DNA from: Paenibacillus sp. FSL H7-0737
GTDB lineage: Bacteria; Bacillota; Bacilli; Paenibacillales; Paenibacillaceae
NCBI RefSeq assembly: GCF_000758545.1
Contig: NZ_CP009279.1
Span: forward strand, 3,162,001-3,226,000
Direction: 5' to 3'
Length of the DNA stretch: 64,000 nucleotides
The position numbers were made by a program, and so were the translations under genes. The notes under the pieces were generated by a model. It was not told where the DNA came from, did no database searches, and worked only from the letters and a program-made list of their open reading frames with translations. Below, piece after piece: positions 42,595-50,226 of this stretch; the first letter of the stretch is position 1; the number at the start of each line of letters is the position of its first letter.

Positions 42595-43479
42595 ATGTCA
42601 GCAAGAAAATTCTCTTTCAGCCAGTTCCTAATCGCTTTGGTCATCGGCCTATTCAGTCTGGCCTGCCTGTTCCCGTTCCTCATGGTGATCTCAGGCTCGC
42701 TTAGTACGGAAAAAGATATTATGCAGTACGGCTATTCTATATGGCCGAAGACGATAACATTTGATTCCTATCGTATTTTACTTCTTGGCTCTAATCGAAT
42801 CTTTGAAGCGTACGGAGTCAGCACATTCGTCACTGTTGTCGGAACTATTTTGTCGCTCTTCTTAACGAGCATGGGCGCTTATGTAATGGCAAGACGTTCT
42901 TTTAAATATAGGAATATTCTTTCTATCTTTGTCATCATCACCATGCTCTTCAGTGGGGGATTGGTTCCCTGGTATATCGTTATCGTCAGATACCTGCATT
43001 TGAAAGATACGATTTGGGCGCTTATTCTTCCATCGCTGGGGAATGCCTTCAATATGTTTCTTATTCGAAACTTTATGCTCTCTATTCCAGAGGATCTGCA
43101 TGAATCGGCCAAAATGGACGGTGCAGGTGAATTCAGAATCTATTCTAGGCTGATCATGCCACTGGCTCTACCAGTTCTAGCGACTGTTGGCTTGTTCGTA
43201 GCTCTCGGGTATTGGAACGACTGGTTTCTCGGGTTAATGTTCGTCGATAAGCAAGAGCTTCAACCCCTGCAACTCCTTCTGCGAACATTGATCTCTAATG
43301 TCGATTTCTTGAAGAACTCTGGAAATGCGGCAGCGATGCAGCGGATTTCAGCTCAGATTCCTTCCGAGTCTATCAAAATGGCGCTAACAGTTATAACCAT
43401 TGGACCTATTATTTTCTTGTATCCATTCCTGCAACGTTATTTCGTTAAAGGTCTTATGGTTGGAGCAGTTAAAGGTTAA
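42595..43479 (+). CDS. Carbohydrate ABC transporter permease (YtcP-type)
   Basis: This 294-residue permease has six helices and the EAA loop ESAKMDGAGEFRIYSRLIMPLALP. The N-terminus LACLFPFLMVISGSLSTEKDIMQYGYSIWPK is typical of the YtcP/LplC group. AAGGAGGTCATC lies 7-8 bases from ATG 42595, a very strong ribosome binding site. It partners the permease 40 bp upstream, and the binding protein follows 52 bp downstream. Likely substrates are oligosaccharides released by outside enzymes and then cut by the GH38, GH43 and GH3 enzymes encoded around it. Confidence 0.88.
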   Translation: MSARKFSFSQFLIALVIGLFSLACLFPFLMVISGSLSTEKDIMQYGYSIWPKTITFDSYRILLLGSNRIFEAYGVSTFVTVVGTILSLFLTSMGAYVMARRSFKYRNILSIFVIITMLFSGGLVPWYIVIVRYLHLKDTIWALILPSLGNAFNMFLIRNFMLSIPEDLHESAKMDGAGEFRIYSRLIMPLALPVLATVGLFVALGYWNDWFLGLMFVDKQELQPLQLLLRTLISNVDFLKNSGNAAAMQRISAQIPSESIKMALTVITIGPIIFLYPFLQRYFVKGLMVGAVKG

Positions 43480-43531
43480 CTATGTCGACTTAAGTCGTAT
43501 AGTATAAATTAAAGGTAAAGGGGAGATTAGG

Positions 43532-45091
43532 ATGCGCAAACGCATGGGTAGATTTCAGATCGTCCTGATAGCAATGCTAATGCTAGGACTGATTATGTCC
43601 GCATGTAGCTCGAGTGGCGGAAATACTTCGTCCAATGAAACGAATCAAAACAAGGGCAACACCGGTTCTAACACAGAGCCTGCGAAAGGTGAAGATGAAG
43701 TTACACTCAAATTCTATTTCGGTGGGGACAAAAAGGCGGCCACGGACGAGGTTTGGTCCAAGATTAGTGATTACGTGAAATCCAAAGGCCTAAACGTTAA
43801 GTTCTCCGTAAATTTCATACCATTTGGCGACTTCAAGGAAAAAATGCTCGTGATGGCCGCGTCCGGGGATAACTGGGATATGAACTTTGATGGAGATTGG
43901 CTCTCCTATAAACAAATGGCTGCAAAAGGTTCTTACATGGCCTTAAATGATCTGCTCCCGAAATATGCGCCTAATCTTGAGAAGAAATATGTAGAACAAG
44001 GAACATTAGGAGCCGCAACGGTTAACGGACAAATCGTAGGACTTCCATGGACAATGAAAATGAATGAACGTAAATTTGCTGGATGGCGTTCAGATCTGGC
44101 TGAAAAAGCAGGCATTAACATCGCTCCGGATTCTATTCAAACGATTGAAGATGTCGACAATCTGCTTCGTGAGCTGAAAAAAGCTTATCCGAACGAGAAG
44201 CTTTCCCGTACTACACCACTATCTTTGTATTATATCCGCGATGAATGGGTAGATCTCAACTTCCATGGTTTAGGCTTCTATCTGAGTGATCCGAAAATTA
44301 CTATTCAATCTGTTGAACAACAGCCTTTCTTCCTCGAAGCTTCTCTTTTGGCAAAGAAATGGTATGACGACAAACTGATCAACAGAGATGCCATGATTGA
44401 TAAAGAAGGAGCAGAAGATCAGTGGAGAAACGGTAAATTGCTCTTTACTGTAACATCACATGAATGGGCTTATGCTGATCCAGGCTTCTCTGATGCTTCC
44501 TATAAACAAGGGATGTCGCTCATGTATCCAGACAAAAAGTATGTCAACCGTACAGCACTTGCTAATGTTGTAGCCATCAATGTAAACTCCAAGAATCCAG
44601 ATCGGGTACTTCGTTTCCTTGATATGGTGGAGACTGACCAAACGCTATATGATTTGTTGCAATACGGTATCGAAGGCAAAACCTATGTCCTGAATGGTGA
44701 AGCTGCGGATTATCCGGAAGGCATGCAGTCTTCTACGAGTAATTACATGGAGTGGGGTGGACAATGGGCGTTCTGGAAACCTCAATACATGCGTCCAACA
44801 ACAACTTATGCTAAAGATTTCTGGGTGAAAGAAGCCGATTTTGCTAATCAGCCGTACAATGTGAATTCCCCGATTGACGGTCTGTTTATTGCTGAAGATG
44901 CTATGAAGAATGAATTAGCTAAACGCGATCAAGCCACCGATGAGATCAGCAGACCAATTGAATACGGTATGGTGAAAGATGTTAACAAAGCTGTAGCCGA
45001 TTATGTGGAGACTCAAAAGAAAAACGGACTTGATAAAATTATTACTGAAACTCAGAAACAAATAGACGCTTATCTTGCTGCCAAAAAATAA
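43532..45091 (+). CDS. Extracellular solute-binding lipoprotein (LplA/YtcQ-type)
   Basis: The 519-residue precursor has a signal peptide with lipobox IMSAC (Cys about residue 25) and a Ser/Asn/Gly-rich linker. The mature part contains VTLKFYFGGDKKAATDEVWSKI, WDMNFDGDWLSYKQMAAKGSYMALNDLL and ANVVAINVNSKNPDRVLRFLDMVETD, the usual segments of the DUF3502-bearing LplA/YtcQ group of about 500-560 residues. It captures the sugar for the 41629/42595 permeases and may present it to the YesM-type kinase. The ribosome binding site is AAAGGGGAG. Confidence 0.88.
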   Translation: MRKRMGRFQIVLIAMLMLGLIMSACSSSGGNTSSNETNQNKGNTGSNTEPAKGEDEVTLKFYFGGDKKAATDEVWSKISDYVKSKGLNVKFSVNFIPFGDFKEKMLVMAASGDNWDMNFDGDWLSYKQMAAKGSYMALNDLLPKYAPNLEKKYVEQGTLGAATVNGQIVGLPWTMKMNERKFAGWRSDLAEKAGINIAPDSIQTIEDVDNLLRELKKAYPNEKLSRTTPLSLYYIRDEWVDLNFHGLGFYLSDPKITIQSVEQQPFFLEASLLAKKWYDDKLINRDAMIDKEGAEDQWRNGKLLFTVTSHEWAYADPGFSDASYKQGMSLMYPDKKYVNRTALANVVAINVNSKNPDRVLRFLDMVETDQTLYDLLQYGIEGKTYVLNGEAADYPEGMQSSTSNYMEWGGQWAFWKPQYMRPTTTYAKDFWVKEADFANQPYNVNSPIDGLFIAEDAMKNELAKRDQATDEISRPIEYGMVKDVNKAVADYVETQKKNGLDKIITETQKQIDAYLAAKK

Positions 45092-45225
45092 GCTACGGAG
45101 TTACTGCATGGAAGTGGCACCAATCTGAATTCAGAAGGCATGCTGAAACGTGCGGAGACCACAGACCTACTGTATCGGATTTATAATTTGAAGTGATTAT
45201 CATAAGGGTTTTTGATTAATAAAAA

Positions 45226-45268
45226 GGCGTCCCAAGTTGTCGTTTTACGACAGTCTGGGACGTTTTTT
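45226..45268 (+). terminator. Rho-independent terminator of the importer operon
   Basis: CGTCCCA/TGGGACG outer arms with an inner TGTCG/CGACA stem are followed by TTTTTTG. The 300-bp gap 45092-45391 around it holds no gene; a short TGTGTCG/CGACACA repeat (45339-45373) lies just before the next gene. Confidence 0.82.
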
Positions 45269-45391
45269 GTTCCATTCTATCCCATCAACAGGAAGAGGAT
45301 AGAAATGCGGTGGAAAGTTTAATAACGTCCCGTTTGGATGTGTCGAAGATTGCATTAAAATAAAAGCGACACAAAAGGGGATGGTGAAATC

Positions 45392-46615
45392 ATGGCAAAA
45401 ATAACAGGTGTAGAATGCATCCGCACCAGACATGATGGAAGCTGGACAATTGTGAAAGTAACGACGGATCAGGATGGATTGTATGGGATTGGTTCCGCAT
45501 CAGATTTGTATAATCCTGAGGCTGTAGTTCAAGTTGTTGAGCAACTGCTTGCACCACTTCTAAAGGGTCGTGATCCGGCAAATATTGAAGACCTCTGGCA
45601 TCTTATGCATATGAGTGGTTATTGGAGAAACGGTGCGATTCTTAATACGGCTATCGGTGGTATTGATATGGCCTTGTGGGATATCAAAGGTAAAGAAGCG
45701 AACCTGCCAGTCTATCAGCTTCTGGGAGGTGCCTGCCGTTCGGCGGTCCCTTGTTATGGCCATGCTGGTGGCAATGATATCACAGAGCTCAAGGAAGATG
45801 TCTATAAATTCATTGAGGAAGGTTACACAGTGATTCGTGTCCAGATGGGAGGATACGGCGGCGGTGGGTTTGTCAGCGGGAAGGAAGCGAAGCTTCCTGT
45901 CCATCCTTGGAGCAGTGGTCCTGTATTTGACGAGCATGCTTATCTGAATGCCATTCCTGACATGTTCGAGAAGCTTCGTGTGGAATTTGGATCCGGCGTT
46001 CAGTTCACTCATGATGTTCATGAGCACCTCTCGCCTATACATGCGATTCAACTCTCAAAACGCTTAGAGCCTTACAGTCTTTTCTACTTAGAGGATGCAA
46101 TAGCACCAGAGCAGATTGGTTGGTACCGCCAGCTTCGGCAACAGAGCGCAACACCGCAGGCTGTGGGTGAGTTATTTGTGAACCCGCAGGAATGGACAGG
46201 GCTTATGCAGGAGAAACTGATTGATTTTATTAGGGTACGAGTTTCCAAGGCAGGGGGCATCAGTGCCTGTCGTAAAATAGCCGCATTGGGTGAAATCTAC
46301 GGTGTCCGCACGGCTTGGCAAGAAGGAGGAGAAAATGATCCAGTGAACCAGGCAGCTGCAGTTCATCTGGATATGGCACTCTGGAACTTCGGCATCCAGG
46401 AAATTAATCATTTCAAGCAGGAAGAATTAGAAGCTTTTCCAGGACATATCGTCAGACAAGGTGGGTACCTGTACCCCTCTGACAAACCGGGATTAGGTAT
46501 TGATATCGATGAAGTGCAGGCTAAATCTCTTCTCAGAGAACAATGGAGTTCTAGTCAATATCACCGGCCTTATCCTCTGGACCGTAAAGCAGACGGAACA
46601 TTGGTACGCCCTTAG
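45392..46615 (+). CDS. Enolase-superfamily dehydratase, mannonate/galactonate dehydratase-like (ManD/RspA group)
   Basis: This 407-residue protein has the capping domain followed by a TIM barrel with magnesium ligands Asp208 (FTHDVHEHLSP), Glu234 (FYLEDAIAP) and Glu260 (AVGELF). Their spacing equals that of D-mannonate dehydratase ManD, and His210 in D-V-H matches its catalytic His. The usual loop with a second His (R-T-x-x-H-G or W-H-G-P-G-D) is replaced by TAWQEGGENDPVNQAA, so the substrate may differ. It should dehydrate a sugar acid to a 2-keto-3-deoxy acid. It is the first gene of a unit with an epimerase-like protein and a GH43 hydrolase. Confidence 0.82.
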   Translation: MAKITGVECIRTRHDGSWTIVKVTTDQDGLYGIGSASDLYNPEAVVQVVEQLLAPLLKGRDPANIEDLWHLMHMSGYWRNGAILNTAIGGIDMALWDIKGKEANLPVYQLLGGACRSAVPCYGHAGGNDITELKEDVYKFIEEGYTVIRVQMGGYGGGGFVSGKEAKLPVHPWSSGPVFDEHAYLNAIPDMFEKLRVEFGSGVQFTHDVHEHLSPIHAIQLSKRLEPYSLFYLEDAIAPEQIGWYRQLRQQSATPQAVGELFVNPQEWTGLMQEKLIDFIRVRVSKAGGISACRKIAALGEIYGVRTAWQEGGENDPVNQAAAVHLDMALWNFGIQEINHFKQEELEAFPGHIVRQGGYLYPSDKPGLGIDIDEVQAKSLLREQWSSSQYHRPYPLDRKADGTLVRP

Positions 46616-46658
46616 ATTACAGTACTAAAATAACCGCAGATCAAGGAGGTAGATTGAA

Positions 46659-47501
46659 ATGAACACTATTGCCGTTACTGGTGGTGGGGGCAAACTTGGC
46701 TCTCAAGTAATCGGGATGCTCCAAGAGCAGAAATATGATGTTGTGTCGTTAGATAATCATCTGTCTGATCGAATTCATTGCAAGCAGATTAAAGTCGATC
46801 TGAATGATTTCGGGCAAGTGGTGGGATCGCTTGAAGGCGTAGATGCTATCATACATTTAGCTGCAATACCTGCTCCGATTCATTATCCACATTCTTATAT
46901 TTATGCGAACAATACAGTGGCTGGTTATCATGTACTGGAAGCGGCTTCTCTCTTGGGTATTCGTAAAGTGATAATGGGCTCAAGTGAGTCTTCCTACGGA
47001 TTTGCTTGGGCTCCACAACCCTTTTCACCGCATTATTTTCCGGTAGACGAAGACCATCCACAGCTACCGCAAGAATGTTATGGACTCTCCAAAGTCGTCA
47101 ACGAGCTGACTGCTGAAATGTTTCACCGGAGAAACGGTATGCAGGTGACATCCCTACGTTTCTCTATGATTACTGGTCCTGGAGATTATCGACATCTTGC
47201 GATAGCAAAACCGGAGACGTTCAAACCTATTTTATGGAGTTATATTGATATTCGGGATGCAGTGACAGCTTGTATTGCCGCTCTTCAAGCTGAACTTAAT
47301 GGAGCCATCCACCTGAACATCACTGGAGATGATACATTAAGTGACCGAACAACAGAAGAACTGCTGAAGAGCTTTTACTCTGAAGTAGGAGACTTGCGTA
47401 AGACATTCCAAGATAGAGAGGCTATTGTCAGTAATACTCTGGCGAAAAAGCTCCTGTCTTGGCAACCTAAATACTCATGGTCAAATACAGAAGTAGAATA
47501 G
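46659..47501 (+). CDS. NAD-dependent epimerase/dehydratase family protein
   Basis: This 280-residue extended SDR protein has the Rossmann motif VTGGGGKLGSQV (GxxGxxG), the segment GVDAIIHLAAIPAP, the active-site triad Ser (MGSSESSYG) and YGLSKVVNE (YxxxK), and a short C-terminal substrate domain. It resembles uronate dehydrogenase- and UDP-sugar-epimerase-like proteins. Next to a sugar-acid dehydratase, oxidation of an aldose or uronic acid is plausible. ATG 46659 follows AAGGAGGT. It lies 43 bp from the dehydratase and 37 bp from the GH43 gene, so the three are co-transcribed. Confidence 0.82.
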   Translation: MNTIAVTGGGGKLGSQVIGMLQEQKYDVVSLDNHLSDRIHCKQIKVDLNDFGQVVGSLEGVDAIIHLAAIPAPIHYPHSYIYANNTVAGYHVLEAASLLGIRKVIMGSSESSYGFAWAPQPFSPHYFPVDEDHPQLPQECYGLSKVVNELTAEMFHRRNGMQVTSLRFSMITGPGDYRHLAIAKPETFKPILWSYIDIRDAVTACIAALQAELNGAIHLNITGDDTLSDRTTEELLKSFYSEVGDLRKTFQDREAIVSNTLAKKLLSWQPKYSWSNTEVE

Positions 47502-47538
47502 CAACCTATCAAAAAAGCATACTTTAGGAGGTCTTATC

Positions 47539-48867
47539 ATGTCTAACAACAATCAAGATATAATTGTCGAATCAAAAAAGAGAACATCTTTGAATCCTGT
47601 AATTACATCCATCTATACGGCTGACCCATCAGCTCATGTCTGGAGTGATGGTAAGATTTATATTTACGCTTCCCATGATATGGATCCAGCCAGAGGCTGT
47701 GATCTTATGGACAGATACCACGTGTTTTCCTCTCAAGATATGGTGAATTGGGTGGATGAAGGTGAAATTCTTAGTTCGGACGATGTCGCTTGGGGCAGAC
47801 CTGAAGGCGGTTTCATGTGGGCTCCAGACTGTGCGTACAAAAATGGAACCTACTATTTCTATTATCCTCATCCGAGTGACTCGAATTGGAATGATTCGTG
47901 GAAAATTGGGGTAGCGACAAGCAAGAAGCCAGCAAGTGATTTTACCAATCAGGGATATATTCCAGGGCTTGGTGGATTCGCTTTGATCGATCCATGTGTG
48001 TTAGTGGACGAAGATGATCGCGCTTATATGTATTACGGCGGAGGGAGTACATGTCTTGGCGGGGAACTGAATGAAGATATGTTGTCTCTGAAGAACGGGA
48101 TGACTGAAATGGAGGGACTAGAAGATTTCCATGAAGCAGCCTGGGTATTCAAAAGAAACGGTCTTTACTACCTTACCTATGCGGATAACTTAGAAGACAA
48201 TAATCGAATGAGATACGCAACCAGTGAGAATCCGCTTGGTCCGTGGATGTACAGAGGAATCTTTCTAGAGCCGACAGGCTGTTCAACAACTCATGGTTCT
48301 GTGGTGGAGTTCAAAGACCAATGGTATTTGTTCTATCATAATCAGGCCATTTCTGGAGAAGGCAATCTGCGTAGCGTATGTATCGATTACCTAGAGTTCA
48401 ACGAAGACGGTACGATCAAGCCGGTTATTCAGACAAAAGAGGGCGTCTCATCGATTGGAACTGCACCGGAAGTAAGTCCTAATCTTAAGACATATCCGGC
48501 TGCGGATTGTATGGTTTTTGGAGGAGCAGAAATACAGAGTCTAGAATCAGGTCAACAGGTGGTGAATCACTTACAAATAGAGGGTTCCTACGTTCTTTTC
48601 AATAATGTAGAGGGAGGAGAGGGCGGCAGAGCTTCCATTGAACTTCATTATGCTACGAGTGAACGTCTGGCAAAAGTGAATTTATACGTCAATGATAAGG
48701 ATTACTCGCTCCTTAATGCCCTCTCCACTGGTGGAGCTCAACAATTTAGTGGCCGTACGAATATTACCGTCAATGTATTGCCGGGTGCTATTAATACGCT
48801 GAGAATCACGGGCGGTCATGGTGAAATTAGTATTATACAAATGACGATTAGCCCACTTGTGGATTGA
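47539..48867 (+). CDS. GH43 family glycoside hydrolase with C-terminal CBM6-like domain
   Basis: This 442-residue protein without signal peptide is probably cytoplasmic. The five-bladed propeller of GH43 is marked by YTADPSAHVWSDGKIYIYAS (general-base Asp), FALIDPCVLVDEDDRAYMYYGG (pKa-tuning Asp) and DFHEAAWVFKRNGLYYLTYA (acid Glu). After residue about 310 a beta-rich region (SYVLFNNVEGGEGGRASIELHYA) looks like a carbohydrate-binding module. GH43 enzymes act on arabinosides or xylosides. Absence of a signal suggests it trims imported oligosaccharides. The ribosome binding site is TAGGAGGT. Confidence 0.87.
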   Translation: MSNNNQDIIVESKKRTSLNPVITSIYTADPSAHVWSDGKIYIYASHDMDPARGCDLMDRYHVFSSQDMVNWVDEGEILSSDDVAWGRPEGGFMWAPDCAYKNGTYYFYYPHPSDSNWNDSWKIGVATSKKPASDFTNQGYIPGLGGFALIDPCVLVDEDDRAYMYYGGGSTCLGGELNEDMLSLKNGMTEMEGLEDFHEAAWVFKRNGLYYLTYADNLEDNNRMRYATSENPLGPWMYRGIFLEPTGCSTTHGSVVEFKDQWYLFYHNQAISGEGNLRSVCIDYLEFNEDGTIKPVIQTKEGVSSIGTAPEVSPNLKTYPAADCMVFGGAEIQSLESGQQVVNHLQIEGSYVLFNNVEGGEGGRASIELHYATSERLAKVNLYVNDKDYSLLNALSTGGAQQFSGRTNITVNVLPGAINTLRITGGHGEISIIQMTISPLVD

Positions 48868-48906
48868 AATGTACTCTATTTTTTAAAATAAATTACTATT
48901 AAAAGT

Positions 48907-48957
48907 CAAAGGTTGATCTCACATCTTTCTTGAGGTCAACCTTTGTTATTGTTATTC
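48907..48957 (+). terminator. Terminator after the GH43 gene
   Basis: CAAAGGTTGATCTC pairs with GAGGTCAACCTTTG (one G-U pair) and is followed by a T-rich tail TTATTGTTATT. It overlaps the end of the MFS remnant on the other strand. Confidence 0.7.
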
Positions 48958-49761
48958 AAATTTCGAGACGAAAGAACGACTGGAATAAGCAATAATGCAA
49001 CGAAGCCTCCACCAAGTGATAAAAGGGCGTAACTGGAATTTGCTAAAATCATACCAGATAAAGCTCTACCAGATGCTCCTGCCAACGCGATCAAGACATC
49101 TACTGATTACTGTGGCTCCAATAATAACGCCCTTTTTGTTGAAAGAAGCTGTATTTCCTGTTGAATGATCAGGATGACTTGGAGTGGAGCTTAGTGCCTC
49201 TGCAAGAGCTTTTGCAACAACGAGCGGATCTGATCTAAGTAAAGCTAGAAGGATTAAACCAGCGACAATGTATGCTGCAGCAGCTAGAATGAACGGTTCG
49301 GCAAGAGCCGGGACACCAATAGATTCAGCGAACTTTCCCATTACATTAACTAAGTTTGGCCCAGCAACAGCACCAAATGTAGTTGAAACCATCGCGATGC
49401 TAATCGCTGTTGCTCGTTGAGTGGGGGCCGCCAGATCTGTACCCGCATAACGTGTCTGCAAATTAGTTGCAGTGCCTGCTCCATAGATAAGCAATGAGAA
49501 CATTAAAAGTAGAATATTATTAGTTAAAGCAGAAATTACGACTCCGATTGCTCCTAATCCGCCTATTAAGAATCCAGTAGCAAGACCACTACGCCTTCCG
49601 AATCTTTGAGATAGATGTCCAACAAATAATGCTGCCCCAGCAGATCCTAGTGTAAAAAGTGCAGCAGCAAGACCTGCTCCTCCAAAAATTTGCGAAATGA
49701 TGACAATAATTAGTGTTTTCAGATATAATTGGCGTTGTTTTTCTGGAGAAACGAGGTAACT
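48936..49761 (-). pseudogene. MFS transporter remnant with two internal deletions
   Basis: Read on the minus strand, the sequence gives KQRQLYLKTLIIVIISQIFGG, then GLAA joined directly to ALFTLGSAGAALFVGHLSQRFGRRSG, then a long intact stretch IYGAGTATNLQTRYAGTDLAAPTQRAT. At about 49105 the frame breaks: NKKGVIIGATV runs into the VDVLIALAGASGRALSGMIL end of the protein in another frame. Compared with full-length relatives of about 400 residues, roughly 25 residues near the first helices and about 100 in the second half are missing, and the start codon is lost. It is not functional. It lies beside the rhodanese fragment, so an ArsR-rhodanese plus MFS cassette has decayed here. Confidence 0.8.
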
Positions 49762-50043
49762 TTATAACCATTCAGGCTGATTGCTAATACTTGTAGAATC
49801 ACTAACTTTCGTCGACATTAGATTTTCCGCCTTTCTAGCAACACTTCTTAATCTTCTTGCTTTTGTTTTTAATTCGACTGCCTCCACGGACATTAAACAG
49901 TAAGGTCCTCTACAATAAGCGACTACATCACAATTTGAGGGTAAGGAAGCAAGCTTCTCTTCTAATTCTTCAATAGGAATAGATATAGCCCCTGGAATAT
50001 GTGCCACATCATATTCTTCCTTCGGTCTAACATTCAACAGCAA
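49762..50043 (-). pseudogene. ArsR-rhodanese type protein remnant
   Basis: The frame reads LLNVRPKEEYDVAHIPGAIS, then IPIEELEEKLASLPSNCDVVAYCRGPYCLMSVEAVEL, the core of a rhodanese domain with its active-site loop CRGPYC. The part before the domain (normally an ArsR helix-turn-helix) is missing, an in-frame stop lies just upstream, and after AVEL the sequence is scrambled (KTKARRLRSVARKAENLMST) before a short PEWL end. The stop TAA borders the MFS remnant. In related genomes such rhodanese regulators sit beside this MFS type. Non-functional, though a 93-residue frame remains. Confidence 0.7.
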
Positions 50044-50226
50044 AATTACTCGTTATTAAATTAGTGAAGGGTCCAAACTAAAATTATTATATTAATAAAG
50101 TTAATTATTATATATATTCCAGTTTTCCAATGTACTATAATGATATAGATGCATTGTTAGCATGTTATTAAAGGAATGAAGATTTCAAGAAACAACCTAT
50201 AGAATTGAACAACAGGAGGAAATAAG

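Noticed and set aside
45194..45202. TGATTATCA resembling a Fur half-box
   Set aside because: It is too short, not in the 7-1-7 form, and lies between a stop codon and a terminator.
45560..46051. 163-codon open frame on the minus strand
   Set aside because: It is antisense to the enolase-superfamily gene with all metal ligands in place; no start signal.
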